Counted from the stretch's first letter, positions 7,770 to 16,513 are shown. The stretch is 64,000 nucleotides of DNA from Clostridia bacterium (GCA_017621885.1 JAGASD010000011.1:1-64000); one strand, 5' to 3'. Notes: generated by a model from the letters alone, not told the origin. Program-made: numbers and translations.

Positions 7770-8502
7770 ATGTAATATAATTCGTGACATTTTACCCCTT
7801 TACGCAGAAGATATGGTCAGTGACGATACCGTTTCCTTTGTTGAGGAACATCTTCAAACTTGTAATGAATGTTCTTTAATGTATGAACGAATTAAAGAAG
7901 GTGGTATCGTTATGAAAAACGAAAATAAAAGCACAGAACAGGAAGTTGTAAGCATTTTAAAAAAATTGAGAAAAAAAGTTTTTAAAAGGTTCTGCATTAT
8001 ATTCTTGGCTATATGTATCGGCGTTGTGGGACTTATTGCAACATTACAGGTATTTCCTGTTTATAGGGTTTATCAATACAGTTCTAAGGATGATTTTGTA
8101 AATGAAAACAAGATAATGTTGGCATACATCGGTACTCCCGGAGACAGAAAAATTGCAACCGATATTGTAAATTATGCAAGTATTCATGTTTTCTCTGATA
8201 CAAGTCATACATACGAAGAAAATTTAGAGCTTTATGGAGAATTAGGAAGATATCCATTTGATTTACATTACTTTGACGGAACAAGAGGCGAACTAAATGC
8301 ACTTTATGAAACACATTCTATAGAACTCTTATCTGCACATATAGATGAAAATCATGGATATATGTTTGTAGAACATTCTCAGCAAGCCATCGGTGAAAAT
8401 GGTGAGGTTGTTGCAGGTAGTTGGGACATTCTCTCTTTATGGGAAATCGAAAAAGATGCTGACGGTAATTGGAAAGTAGTAAGCATAAGAGAAGGTGCAT
8501 AA
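7759..8502 (+). CDS. Membrane anti-sigma factor with zf-HC2 domain
   Basis: A 247-residue protein with an N-terminal anti-sigma zinc-finger domain (about 1-45): first Cys near residue 5, LPLYAEDMVSDD, then HLQTCNEC. One transmembrane helix follows (about 78-97, CIIFLAICIGVVGLIATL), then an extracellular domain of about 145 residues that I do not recognise. It presumably holds the upstream sigma factor at the membrane until a signal is received. The 11-bp overlap with the sigma gene implies coupling. A hairpin 26 bases after the stop ends the transcript. Confidence 0.88.
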   Translation: MRNECNIIRDILPLYAEDMVSDDTVSFVEEHLQTCNECSLMYERIKEGGIVMKNENKSTEQEVVSILKKLRKKVFKRFCIIFLAICIGVVGLIATLQVFPVYRVYQYSSKDDFVNENKIMLAYIGTPGDRKIATDIVNYASIHVFSDTSHTYEENLELYGELGRYPFDLHYFDGTRGELNALYETHSIELLSAHIDENHGYMFVEHSQQAIGENGEVVAGSWDILSLWEIEKDADGNWKVVSIREGA

Positions 8503-8528
8503 AGCTTATATTTAAAGCATCAAGAAAA

Positions 8529-8556
8529 AATCCGAGGTTTAAGAACCTCGGATTTT
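8529..8556. terminator. Bidirectional terminator between anti-sigma gene and tRNA-Ala
   Basis: AATCCGAGGTT (8529-8539) pairs perfectly with AACCTCGGATT (8544-8554), loop TAAG, with T runs in both directions. It serves the plus-strand sigma operon and lies just past the 3' end of the minus-strand tRNA. Confidence 0.85.
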
Positions 8557-8559
8557 TGT

Positions 8560-8635
<76 letters not shown>

Positions 8636-8690
8636 AAGTATTAAATTTTCTCAGTTGCTCAATGTGGGGTGCGTTTCTGAGTGCTTCTCG

Positions 8691-8712
8691 CTCCCAGCTG
8701 AGCTACGCCCCC
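8691..8712 (-). pseudogene. 5' fragment of a second tRNA-Ala-like gene
   Basis: These 22 bases match the first 22 bases of the neighbouring tRNA-Ala at 20 positions (differences only at the TA/CG pair), and then the similarity stops. Only the acceptor 5' strand and D arm are present, so it cannot form a tRNA. It may be the stump of a deleted tandem tRNA, or the trace of a past integration or recombination event. Confidence 0.7.
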
Positions 8713-8926
8713 ATATCTGAAGCAAGAAGCAATAGTAAAGAGTGAAGAGGTATTTGCCTTACGGCAAATGTGTTTTAATTAATCCTCATATCACTATGAA
8801 AGTATAGCATTTTAAAGTTATTTAGTCAAGTAAAAACGTTATTTTTGTTTTATATTTTATGTTTTATTGCCCAAAAAACTTGTTAACTTTTTGTTAATAT
8901 TACTATACAAATTTTATTGTAAATTA

Positions 8927-8956
8927 TTTACAAATTTACAGTATTTGTGTTATAAT
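8927..8956 (+). promoter_or_regulatory. Promoter of the secreted hydrolase gene
   Basis: TTTACA (8927-8932), an 18-nt spacer, and TATAAT (8951-8956). The transcript would start near 8963, 35 bases before ATG 8998, which argues against the upstream in-frame ATG at 8962. Confidence 0.65.
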
Positions 8957-8997
8957 TAAGTATGTCTAATCAAATCTTTTCTGAAAGGATTGCTATT

Positions 8998-10869
8998 ATG
9001 AAAAAAACGAAGAAATTGTTAGCTTTACTTCTTGCTGTTGTAATGCTTTCAACAACACTTTTAGCGAGTGTAAACGCTATTGATTGGGGCGGTCACACAC
9101 CCTACGTGCCCGTAGATGATGACGTTCTTCCCACAATCATCGTTCCCGGCTTGTTCCAGAGCGAAACCAAGTATTACGAAAACGGTCAGGTAGCCCTTGA
9201 TATGAACGGCGAACCCTACAAAATGCCCTTCTTTATGGATACAACCGTTGAAATCGTAGGCGCTGCTGTTACAGAGGCTCTTGTTCCCATTTCAAATCTT
9301 CTTATAAATCAGGAAGATAAGGACCAGATGGCAGCAAATGCTGTTGCAGACGTTCTTTGCGAAACATTAATGGGCAAGCAGAAGCTTGACGAAACAGGTC
9401 ATTTTATAAATGACATACGTGCTACCGAGTACAATGCTTCTTTTGACCAGCTTTCAGATCACGATAAAGAAACTGTTCTCGACCACTTCCCTATGGAGTA
9501 TTACATTGAGCACGCAGGCGCAGATAAGCTTTATGTGTTCTCTTACGCTTCATTGGATAACATGATTGACATTGCAAACAGACTTTATGATTACATTCAG
9601 TTTGTTAAAGAAGACTCAGGCTATGAAAAGGTAAATATCGTTCCCATCAGCCAGGGTGGTTCTGTTGCAAATGCTCTTATGGAAATTTACAATGAAAAAG
9701 ACCGTTCTCTTGCTGAAGATATCAACAAAATGGTATTTGCGGTTCCTGCTCTTGACGGTTCAACTCTTGTTGGTGAAATTCTTGAATTCGGTATTATTGA
9801 CGAAGATAATGAGCTTTATTGCGAATTACTTCCCGCACTCCTTGGCGAAAACAACGTTCTCAGCTATGTAATAAACATCGTTTTACGTATTATGCCCAAC
9901 GCTGATTTACATACACTTCTTGACGTTGTATTTGATACCTTCATCAGCGAATACGCAGGTTATTCAACAGCACTCTGGGGTCTTTGTCCTATAGAAAACT
10001 ATCCCGGTGCACGTGACAGATACCTTATGGCTGAAGGTATGGAAAGCATCAGAGAACAGACAGACTGGTTCTATCAGTCACAGCTCAACTCCGATGCAAA
10101 CATCCTTAAAGCAATTGAGGACGGCGTTCAGGTTTACGATATCGTAGATTACAACAAGCCCCTTGTTCACATCGTTGACTCATGGAATATTCCTGCTGAC
10201 GGTATTATTCAGGTGGATTCAACATCAATGGGTGCTTACGCAGCAGGTAACAACGTTAAGCTTCCCGCTGACTACGTTCCCACACATTCTAATTGTACAG
10301 ATCCCGAAAACCACGACCATAAGGACCCCAACGGTCTTCTCGATCCTTGCACAGGTCTTCTTCCCGAAACAACCTTCTATTTCGTTAACCAGTCACACGA
10401 AAGCTCTGCTTCAAACGACGTATTTATGAAGCTTGCTTCTGCAATTCTTATGGACTCCAATTTCACAAGCGTTCATTCTTATCCTGACGTTTTCCCCCAG
10501 TTCAACACCGGCAGAAATACAAAGGGTATTGCAAAAGATGTTGATGAATACAGAGATTATGATACAAGCAAGCTTTCAGCAGAAGACAAATTAGAGCTTG
10601 AAGAAGCAATTGTTCAGGTTGAAGCAATGCTCAACAATACAGTTGTTGACACAAGAGAAGTTGAAGCTGCTAAAATCAGATTCTATGACATCCGCGATAA
10701 GATTGAATGGTTAGAAGCAAACAACGGCGATTATGATGCTCCTGTTCCCGAAAAAGAGAATACAGCTTACCTTGATTTCAGCTATCTCTTAAAAGATATT
10801 CTTGAAATTCTCAGTGACATTCTCTTCAAATACTTCGGCGGTTTAGGCTTCAGCGATATATTGAAATAA
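8998..10869 (+). CDS. Secreted alpha/beta-hydrolase (lipase-like) with C-terminal hydrophobic tail
   Basis: A 623-residue exported protein. The signal peptide (1-27) ends near SVNA. The hydrolase fold begins with PTIIVPGLFQSE, and the nucleophile elbow is PISQGGS with Ser near residue 218. Late His-containing motifs (SYPDVFPQF region) could supply the catalytic His. The region near residue 530-580 is helical, and the protein ends in an amphipathic tail, SDILFKYFGGLGFSDILK. The substrate is unknown; esterase or lipase activity is inferred from the elbow motif. ATG 8998 is chosen because AAAGGA (8985-8990) precedes it and the signal peptide then starts properly with MKKTKK. It is a single-gene unit with its own promoter and terminator. 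Confidence 0.8.
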   Translation: MKKTKKLLALLLAVVMLSTTLLASVNAIDWGGHTPYVPVDDDVLPTIIVPGLFQSETKYYENGQVALDMNGEPYKMPFFMDTTVEIVGAAVTEALVPISNLLINQEDKDQMAANAVADVLCETLMGKQKLDETGHFINDIRATEYNASFDQLSDHDKETVLDHFPMEYYIEHAGADKLYVFSYASLDNMIDIANRLYDYIQFVKEDSGYEKVNIVPISQGGSVANALMEIYNEKDRSLAEDINKMVFAVPALDGSTLVGEILEFGIIDEDNELYCELLPALLGENNVLSYVINIVLRIMPNADLHTLLDVVFDTFISEYAGYSTALWGLCPIENYPGARDRYLMAEGMESIREQTDWFYQSQLNSDANILKAIEDGVQVYDIVDYNKPLVHIVDSWNIPADGIIQVDSTSMGAYAAGNNVKLPADYVPTHSNCTDPENHDHKDPNGLLDPCTGLLPETTFYFVNQSHESSASNDVFMKLASAILMDSNFTSVHSYPDVFPQFNTGRNTKGIAKDVDEYRDYDTSKLSAEDKLELEEAIVQVEAMLNNTVVDTREVEAAKIRFYDIRDKIEWLEANNGDYDAPVPEKENTAYLDFSYLLKDILEILSDILFKYFGGLGFSDILK

Positions 10870-10884
10870 TAAACCGACAAAACT

Positions 10885-10920
10885 AAATCGGAGTTGCACT
10901 CAGGCAACTCCGATTTTTTA
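10885..10920. terminator. Terminator after the secreted hydrolase
   Basis: AAATCGGAGTTGC (10885-10897) pairs with GCAACTCCGATTT (10904-10916), then TTTTATTT. It lies between convergent genes and can also serve the minus-strand GDPD operon. Confidence 0.88.
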
Positions 10921-10930
10921 TTTATTATAA

Positions 10931-11692
10931 TTATTTTACAAGCATCATATTAACCATACCGGGATTATCAGTAATAATACCGTCCACACCAAGGTCAATA
11001 AGATTTTGTGCTGTTTTGGGTTTATTCACTGTCCAGGGGTTGACCATAATCCCTGCTTTGTGTGCTTTTTCCATATATCTTTTATTCACATATAAATGCA
11101 TCGGATGCAAAGCATCAGCACCTATTTCTTTTGCAAATCCCACAGCATTTTTAGAAATCTTTATACCGATAAGCTTATCGGGACTGTAAAGAAGGCCCGT
11201 CTTACAGTTTTTGTCAAGCTTTTTACAAACAACAAGAATTGAAGGGTCAAAGCTTGATATAAGGAGCTTGTCAAAAAGACCGTGATTTTTAACTGCTTCA
11301 ATTGTTTTTTCGGCAAGCTCTGTACCTGCCTCACCAAACTTTTCACTTTTAAGCTCAATATTGAGAACCTTCATATCATCCCCCATAGTTTTACTCAGTT
11401 CAAGAAACTCATCAATTGTGGGGATTTTTACACCTTCAAATTCAGGTCCCTTATATTTGCCGAAATCGAATGCTCTGAGCTCTTCAAGGGTCATATCCTT
11501 AATTGCGCCTTTGCCGGTCGAGGTTTCATCAATCGTAAAATTATGGCAAATTACCGGCACGCCGTCTTTTGTAAGATGAACGTCAGTTTCGAAGCCTGTG
11601 CAACCGATTTCTATTGATTTTTTAAATGCTTCAATTGTATTCTGAGGTGCCACAAGGTTTGCACCTCTGTGTGAAATAACGTTACAACCCAT
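10931..11692 (-). CDS. Glycerophosphodiester phosphodiesterase (GDPD/UgpQ family)
   Basis: A 253-residue cytoplasmic TIM-barrel enzyme that splits glycerophosphodiesters into glycerol-3-phosphate and an alcohol. The family motifs are clear: SHRG with the catalytic His near residue 8, PQNTIEAF, GFETDVHLTKDGVPVICHN (metal-binding E, D and second His), ELKSEK, and the C-terminal PWTVN...GVDGIITDNP. There is no signal peptide. It begins 10 bases after the metallophosphoesterase stop and ends an operon with mgtE, which suggests phospholipid-headgroup or phosphate scavenging. Confidence 0.94.
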   Translation of the reverse strand: MGCNVISHRGANLVAPQNTIEAFKKSIEIGCTGFETDVHLTKDGVPVICHNFTIDETSTGKGAIKDMTLEELRAFDFGKYKGPEFEGVKIPTIDEFLELSKTMGDDMKVLNIELKSEKFGEAGTELAEKTIEAVKNHGLFDKLLISSFDPSILVVCKKLDKNCKTGLLYSPDKLIGIKISKNAVGFAKEIGADALHPMHLYVNKRYMEKAHKAGIMVNPWTVNKPKTAQNLIDLGVDGIITDNPGMVNMMLVK

Positions 11693-11702
11693 AACTAATC
11701 GC

Positions 11703-12833
11703 TCACTTTCTTTTCTTCAAAGCAATGCCTACACCTACACCGATACCCAATACTGCGGCACCTGCAACGCCGGCAATTAAAGCTGCTTTTTTCTTCCACA
11801 TATCGTCTGCATCCCACAGGTAGCAAAAATCGTTCCAAAGAGATTTACCCACAATATCATCATAAGTGAGTACGAAGGTTTCAAATTCACCCGTTGATTC
11901 ATCAATATCAAAAACTCTTACGCCCCTTTTTCTGTTGCCGTAGCAACGGAAGGATGTGCAAGGAGTCTGAATAAACTGAATGCCGTCAACAACACCTGTA
12001 AAGCAGTTTCCGTGGTCATGACCGAAAACGACTGCCTTAACGTCACCGCATTCTTTGATTGCTTCCATCTGGCCTGTTTTTTCGCTTACCGCTGAAACGT
12101 ATTCACCTAAAAAACCGCCGCATTCGTCTTTAAGCTTAAAGAATTTTCCGTCAGGGCCGGGAACAGCACCTTCGTAATTTTTATCACATTCTTCAATAAG
12201 CTCAAGTGTTTCAAGCATCGGTATATGCTGGAACATTATTGCGGGAACTACCTCCCCACCGTTTTCTTCCTTTAACCTTGCGCTTGTTTTTTTATACCAT
12301 TCAACAGCCTGCGGCTTAACGTATTCAAAGCATTTATCCTGCTCTTTGTCGTGCCACGCGGAGTCAAGCATCCATATATTGATTTTAACCTTTTCACCGT
12401 CTTCGGAATAAATAGGGATATTATATGTGTCACAATCACCGCTGTCCGTACCGTCAAGACCAATATTGCAGCTATAGCTTCTGTAAAAATCCGCCTGTTC
12501 TTCCTTTGTCATTCTGTTGCGGTCATCGTGATTACCGTAAATCATTGCAAAAGGAATCTTACGCTCTTCAATAGGTGAAACCAGCTTATCAATGGCAATA
12601 CCCATTGCTTTCTTTTCACTTTCTTTATCTTTAACAATAAGCGGTGTATAAATACGCGCATCATCAAGATGGTTGCCGAGAATATTGTCACCCGTAAGCA
12701 CAATAAGATCAGGCTTCAAATCGTCATAAGCCTTATTGAGCATACGCATCATAGTGGGGCGAACATATTGTAAATCCTGAGGGTCACTTACCTGTAAAAC
12801 TCTGAATTTACCGTTTTTAAATTTCAATTGCAT
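11703..12833 (-). CDS. Calcineurin-like metallophosphoesterase with C-terminal membrane anchor
   Basis: A 376-residue phosphoesterase. Metal-binding motifs in order: SDPQD (about 16-20), LTGDN, YGNHDD, FQHIP and FGHDHGN. The first motif is D-x-Q instead of the usual D-x-H, as in the purple-acid-phosphatase-like branch. The C terminus has one transmembrane helix (about 350-370) followed by KKRK. There is no signal peptide, so by the positive-inside rule the catalytic domain may face the cytoplasm. It lies between mgtE (11-bp gap) and the GDPD gene (10-bp gap). The substrate is unknown; the neighbours suggest a phosphodiester or phospholipid-derived compound. Confidence 0.86.
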   Translation of the reverse strand: MQLKFKNGKFRVLQVSDPQDLQYVRPTMMRMLNKAYDDLKPDLIVLTGDNILGNHLDDARIYTPLIVKDKESEKKAMGIAIDKLVSPIEERKIPFAMIYGNHDDRNRMTKEEQADFYRSYSCNIGLDGTDSGDCDTYNIPIYSEDGEKVKINIWMLDSAWHDKEQDKCFEYVKPQAVEWYKKTSARLKEENGGEVVPAIMFQHIPMLETLELIEECDKNYEGAVPGPDGKFFKLKDECGGFLGEYVSAVSEKTGQMEAIKECGDVKAVVFGHDHGNCFTGVVDGIQFIQTPCTSFRCYGNRKRGVRVFDIDESTGEFETFVLTYDDIVGKSLWNDFCYLWDADDMWKKKAALIAGVAGAAVLGIGVGVGIALKKRK

Positions 12834-12844
12834 TTATATCTCTC

Positions 12845-14203
12845 CTATCCCAAAGCGGGAATTAAACTCTTTGCAACACCAAAATAAACAAGCAAAGAAA
12901 CAGCATCCACAATTGTTGTAATGAAGGGACTCGCCATAACAGCAGGGTCAAGCTTCAGCAGCTTTGCAACAATGGGAAGAACACAACCGATAATTTTAGC
13001 ACAAATAACCGTAGCACAAAGGGTAAGAGCCACAACAAGCGCCACTAATTTGTCAACGCCTTCCGTATGGAGCACGGCTCCGTCAAGAACAATAATCTTG
13101 AAGAAGCACGCAACAGCAAGTGAAACACCGCAAAGAAGCGAAACGCGGATTTCCTTCCACATAACGCGAAGTATATCTTTAACGTCAACCTCACCAAGGG
13201 AAAGTCCGCGAATAACAGTAACCGAAGACTGACTGCCCGAGTTACCGCCCGTACCCATAAGCATAGGAATATAAGCAGTAAGCACAACAACCCTTGAAAG
13301 CGCATCCTCAAAAGAAGAAATGATTACGCCCGTAAATGTTGCAGAGAGCATAAGTAACAGAAGCCACGGCATACGAACCTTCCATAAATTCCAGACAGAG
13401 GTTTTCAGATAAGGTTTGTCTGTAGGGGCAATAGCCGCCATTTTCTGGAAGTCCTCTTCAGCCTCTTCCTGAATAACGTCAATAGCATCATCAACTGTTA
13501 CAATACCCACAATGCATTGCTCATTATCAAGAACGGGCATAGTAAGAACATCATATTTATTAAAAAGCTGAGCAACCTCTTCTTTGTCGGTTAACGTGTT
13601 AACCGTTATAAGGTTGTCATCCATAACCTCGCTTATCAGCTCGTCGTCATCACAAGTGAGCAAATCCATTGCGCTGACAGCACCAAGAAGCCTGTGCTTT
13701 TCGACTACATAGCAGGTATTAACGGTTTCCGAATGGATACCGCGGGATTTTATTTTCTTCAGCGCATCACCGATTGTCATAACAGGGTGAAGGCTGATAT
13801 ATTCAAGTGTCATAATGCTGCCGGCACTGTCCTCAGGGTATTTAAGCACCGCATTGATTGCGTTGCGCTTATCACCTGCCGCCGCAAGCATTCTTTCAAC
13901 CACGTTAGCAGGCATTTCTTCAATAACGTCAACCGTATCGTCAATGAACATATCGTCCATGATACTCTCAAGCTCACGATCGGTAAACGCTTCAACAAGC
14001 ACCTGCTCCTCTTCCGGCTCAAGATAAGTGAATACCATCGCAGCACTCTCTTTGGGAATAAGTCTGAAAAGAAGAACCATCTGTTTTTCTTCAAATTCAG
14101 GTAACAATGCTGCAATATCAACAGGATTCATTTCATCCAATATACTTTTAATGGCTTTATACTGTTTTTCATTTAAAAGCCTTGCAAAAACATCTTTTGT
14201 CAA
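12845..14203 (-). CDS. mgtE: Magnesium transporter MgtE
   Basis: A 452-residue MgtE channel. It has a cytoplasmic N domain (about 10-110), two CBS domains (about 115-240, with DSAGSIMT and VGIVTVDDAIDVI), a plug helix, and five membrane helices with the family signature GTGGNSGSQSS. It imports Mg2+ and is gated by Mg2+ on the N and CBS domains. I chose TTG 14203 because AAAAGGAGGT lies 7 bases before it and the length then fits the family; the ATG at 14278 lies within the leader terminator's T run. It is first in an operon with the metallophosphoesterase and GDPD genes, behind a structured leader with an attenuator. Confidence 0.95.
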   Translation of the reverse strand: MTKDVFARLLNEKQYKAIKSILDEMNPVDIAALLPEFEEKQMVLLFRLIPKESAAMVFTYLEPEEEQVLVEAFTDRELESIMDDMFIDDTVDVIEEMPANVVERMLAAAGDKRNAINAVLKYPEDSAGSIMTLEYISLHPVMTIGDALKKIKSRGIHSETVNTCYVVEKHRLLGAVSAMDLLTCDDDELISEVMDDNLITVNTLTDKEEVAQLFNKYDVLTMPVLDNEQCIVGIVTVDDAIDVIQEEAEEDFQKMAAIAPTDKPYLKTSVWNLWKVRMPWLLLLMLSATFTGVIISSFEDALSRVVVLTAYIPMLMGTGGNSGSQSSVTVIRGLSLGEVDVKDILRVMWKEIRVSLLCGVSLAVACFFKIIVLDGAVLHTEGVDKLVALVVALTLCATVICAKIIGCVLPIVAKLLKLDPAVMASPFITTIVDAVSLLVYFGVAKSLIPALG

Positions 14204-14275
14204 TATCCGTACCTCCTTTTTCGTGAGGGATGAATAACACCCCTTTTGCAGAATCAGGTTACGGGGAAAAGCAAA

Positions 14276-14301
14276 CAAAAAAACTGAGCCCTCAGGCCCA
14301 G
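14276..14301 (-). terminator. Attenuator terminator inside the mgtE leader
   Basis: On the minus strand CTGGGCC pairs with GGCTCAG (7 bp, one G-U, loop TGAG) and is followed by seven Ts. It ends 73 bases before the mgtE start codon, so full-length transcription must read through it. Confidence 0.75.
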
Positions 14302-14446
14302 CGACACAAACACAAGCCTATGGAATGTTTATTCCAAAGGCAAACTGATAATTTACACAATGCCTTGTGTAACAGCACTGCAAATGCAGGCTGACTGTAC
14401 CGCTGTTTTCATATATATGCAACTTCGCCCATGTCCGCTACTGCCT
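14276..14446 (-). promoter_or_regulatory. Structured 5' leader of mgtE, candidate metal riboswitch
   Basis: About 170 nt of non-coding RNA runs from the promoter to a terminator upstream of mgtE. On the minus strand it contains an AACAGC/GCTGTT stem enclosing TGCA/TGCA, then hairpin ACACAAggcaTTGTGT, then hairpin GCCTTTGGAATaaacATTCCATAGGC, then the terminator 14276-14301. Mg transporters are often under M-box control, but I cannot match the M-box consensus here, so the class is open. Confidence 0.55.
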
Positions 14447-14452
14447 GAATCC

Positions 14453-14458
14453 ATTATA
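14453..14458 (-). promoter_or_regulatory. -10 box of the mgtE leader
   Basis: A perfect TATAAT on the minus strand, placed so that the transcript begins just before the structured leader. No good -35 box is visible. Confidence 0.5.
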
Positions 14459-14551
14459 CTGTCACACTCCTTAAATAATTATTGCACCCAAAGCTACGCT
14501 TCAAGCCTACACTTTAATATACTCCAAAACAACCGCCTTTGTCAAGAAAAT

Positions 14552-14595
14552 ATGATTAAAAACAAATAAAAAAATGATTAAAAACAAATAAAAAA
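14552..14595. repeat. Exact 22-bp tandem duplication
   Basis: ATGATTAAAAACAAATAAAAAA occurs twice in direct succession (14552-14573 and 14574-14595), next to the following terminator. It probably arose by slippage and also extends the T tract of that terminator. Confidence 0.85.
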
Positions 14596-14616
14596 AGGAG
14601 TCCTGAGACTCCTTTT
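14586..14616 (-). terminator. Terminator of the small secreted protein gene
   Basis: AAAAGGAGTC (14593-14602) pairs with GACTCCTTTT (14607-14616), loop CTGA. The T run on the minus strand comes from the tandem duplication. Confidence 0.85.
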
Positions 14617-14630
14617 AATATTATTACTGA

Positions 14631-15188
14631 TTAGCCGATAAGTGAAGTAATAAGAGCCATAAGCCACTCCCAAAAAACAAGAATACCTGTGTACTGAGAT
14701 GTTCTTACGTGACCGCAAACCTTGCAGATGTTGTCTTTAGCGGTTGCTGTTTCACCAAGTGTTGTATGACCGCCCTTACATGCCTGACCGCCGCAATCAG
14801 CACAATCGCGCCAATGGTCTGTACCATTGTACTTATAAGCACCGATGGGGTTATGTTCAAGAACGATTTCAGCCTCGTTTGAGTAAGCGTAACCGCCTAC
14901 TGCGTTAGCAGCAAAATATCTGAGGCTTGCACCTTGAGCATTCTTTGTGAGGGGTTCACCATCATAAGGAATCCAATCGCCGCCAACATATCTGATTTCC
15001 CAACCTTCTGCGTAAACGTTGCCTGAAACCTCAGGAGCTTCAATATTGATAGCTGTGTCGGGACAAATTCTTACCTTAGCGGAAATTTCACCTTCGATAA
15101 CGGGAATTGCTGCTGCTGATGCAACACAAGAGAATGTGCAAAGCAATAAGCAAACGCAAATAATTGCAGATAAAACTTTCTTTGTCAT
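14631..15188 (-). CDS. Small secreted protein with paired CxxC motifs and hydrophobic C-terminal tail
   Basis: A 185-residue exported protein of unknown function. The signal peptide (1-26) ends near ASA. A beta-rich region of about 80 residues follows, then HWRDCADCGGQACKGGHT and CKVCGH, a Cys pattern seen in many clostridial surface proteins, perhaps zinc-binding. The protein ends with a short hydrophobic helix, FWEWLMALITSLIG. I chose ATG 15188 over 15200 because GAAAGGA directly abuts the upstream ATG. It forms a single-gene unit with a terminator. Confidence 0.7.
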   Translation of the reverse strand: MTKKVLSAIICVCLLLCTFSCVASAAAIPVIEGEISAKVRICPDTAINIEAPEVSGNVYAEGWEIRYVGGDWIPYDGEPLTKNAQGASLRYFAANAVGGYAYSNEAEIVLEHNPIGAYKYNGTDHWRDCADCGGQACKGGHTTLGETATAKDNICKVCGHVRTSQYTGILVFWEWLMALITSLIG

Positions 15189-15321
15189 ATCTATATGCAT
15201 CCTTTCACTAATACATTTTTTTATATATTACCATTTCTTCACAAAAAATGCAAGTGTTTTGAAGAAAAACAATTATTAAATTATAATATACCTTTTTCAT
15301 TATCTTCCTTCATCCACAATC

Positions 15322-15370
15322 CCGCACTTTGCATTCCGCCTTCCGCATTCCGCACTTCGCATTCCGCATT
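15322..15370. repeat. Short-word tract (ATTCCGC/ACTTCGC type)
   Basis: About seven imperfect heptamers such as CATTCCGC, CCTTCCG and CACTTCG in a row. Reverse-complement words appear again near 59252-59270, and related words near 44150 and 59181-59320. It resembles the dispersed short tandem words of some bacterial genomes. It is non-coding. Confidence 0.6.
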
Positions 15371-15376
15371 TACTAA

Positions 15377-15425
15377 GTACGCGAGCTCGGGTGAGAAAAT
15401 CGACAAAGTCGCGTGCAATTAAGCC
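15377..15425. repeat. 49-bp direct repeat, copy 1
   Basis: This copy starts GTACGCGAGC and ends AATTAAGCC. It matches 15493-15541 at 48 of 49 positions (C versus T). The two copies are 116 bp apart, and copy 2 runs into the 3' end of the isomerase gene at 15542. Confidence 0.9.
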
Positions 15426-15492
15426 GATTTGAGTGATTTAAGGCTTTAGTGTGCGTGAATTTGGTGATTTACGAACCCCGAAGCGTACCTGT

Positions 15493-15541
15493 GTACGCGA
15501 GCTTGGGTGAGAAAATCGACAAAGTCGCGTGCAATTAAGCC
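15493..15541. repeat. 49-bp direct repeat, copy 2
   Basis: The second copy of the 15377-15425 sequence, ending exactly where the minus-strand isomerase stop codon begins (15542). The 67 bases between the copies hold no gene. The pair may be a local duplication or the trace of a removed insert. Confidence 0.9.
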
Positions 15542-16513
15542 TTAAATCCACCAGGCTGCTGTAAGACCTTCCTTTATTATGCATTTTTTAAGAAGGGCAA
15601 CGGCTTTTTCAAGACCTTCGTTCTGACTCATAAGCGAATCCTCGTGCTCAATTGAAACAGCATAATCGTAACCGACCATACGAAGATTACTGATAACGTC
15701 ACGCCAGTAGCTCTCACCGTTACCGAAGCCAACTGAACGGAAAATCCATGAACGGTTTATTTCATCAGCATACGATTTAACATCAAGCACACCGTTAACT
15801 GCTGTATTTATAGCATCAACCTTTGTATCCTTTGCGTGGAAATGGAAAATAGCACCTTCTTTACCGAGGGCACGGATAACGGCAATAGGATCCATTCCCT
15901 GCCAGATAAGGTGAGAAAGGTCAAGGTTTGCACCGATTTCCTTACCAACGGCATTGCGAAGTTTAAGAAGACTCTCTGTATTATAAACACAAAAACCGGG
16001 ATGAAGCTCAAGGGCGATTTTATCAACTCCGTGAGCAGTGCTGAATATCACAAATTCTTTCCAATAAGGGATAAGCACTTCATTCCATTGATAATCAAGA
16101 ATTTCGCCAAAATCATTGGGCCATGGACAGGTTACCCAGTTGGGATATTTTGAATTTTCACAATCGCCGGGACAGCCTGAGAAGGTGTTGATCTGATGAA
16201 CACCGAGTTTTTCGGCAAGAAGAACAGCCTTTCTCATATCCTCATCAAAGCTCTTTGCAATTTCTTTGTTGGGATGCACCGGATTACCGTGACAGCTGAG
16301 TGCGCTGATTTCCACATTGTATTTTTTCAAAAGAGCCTTAAAATCTTCAAGAGCTTTTTCGTCATTAAGCAAAATGTCGGGGTCAGCGTGATCTTTTCCG
16401 GGGAAACCGCCGCAGCCTATTTCTACCATTTCAAGACCGAGCTCCGAAAAATATTTTAATGCTTCTTCAAGAGAAACTGTACCGAGTAAGTTAGTTAATA
16501 CACCAAGTTTCAT
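15542..16513 (-). CDS. Sugar phosphate isomerase/epimerase (xylose-isomerase-like TIM barrel)
   Basis: A 323-residue AP-endonuclease-2-like TIM barrel. Visible metal-site motifs are VEIGCGGF, ALSCHGNPVHP, INTFSGCPGD, ALELHPGF (Glu), NLDLSHLIWQG (Asp/His), FHFHAKDTK and SIEHEDS. Such enzymes isomerise or epimerise sugars or inositol-derived ketones. It is last in an operon with a second isomerase (14-bp gap) and a Gfo/Idh/MocA dehydrogenase, a common pairing for oxidise-epimerise-reduce sugar catabolism. The substrate cannot be told. The stop codon abuts a 49-bp repeat that has replaced the native downstream sequence. Confidence 0.87.
   Translation of the reverse strand: MKLGVLTNLLGTVSLEEALKYFSELGLEMVEIGCGGFPGKDHADPDILLNDEKALEDFKALLKKYNVEISALSCHGNPVHPNKEIAKSFDEDMRKAVLLAEKLGVHQINTFSGCPGDCENSKYPNWVTCPWPNDFGEILDYQWNEVLIPYWKEFVIFSTAHGVDKIALELHPGFCVYNTESLLKLRNAVGKEIGANLDLSHLIWQGMDPIAVIRALGKEGAIFHFHAKDTKVDAINTAVNGVLDVKSYADEINRSWIFRSVGFGNGESYWRDVISNLRMVGYDYAVSIEHEDSLMSQNEGLEKAVALLKKCIIKEGLTAAWWI

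Noticed and set aside
11703-12833. Loss of catalysis because D-x-H is D-x-Q
   Set aside because: The PAP-like branch normally carries D-x-Q here; the other metal motifs are intact, so this is a clade feature.
14302-14446. Calling the mgtE leader an M-box
   Set aside because: I could not place the conserved M-box segments; the attenuator supports regulation but not that class.
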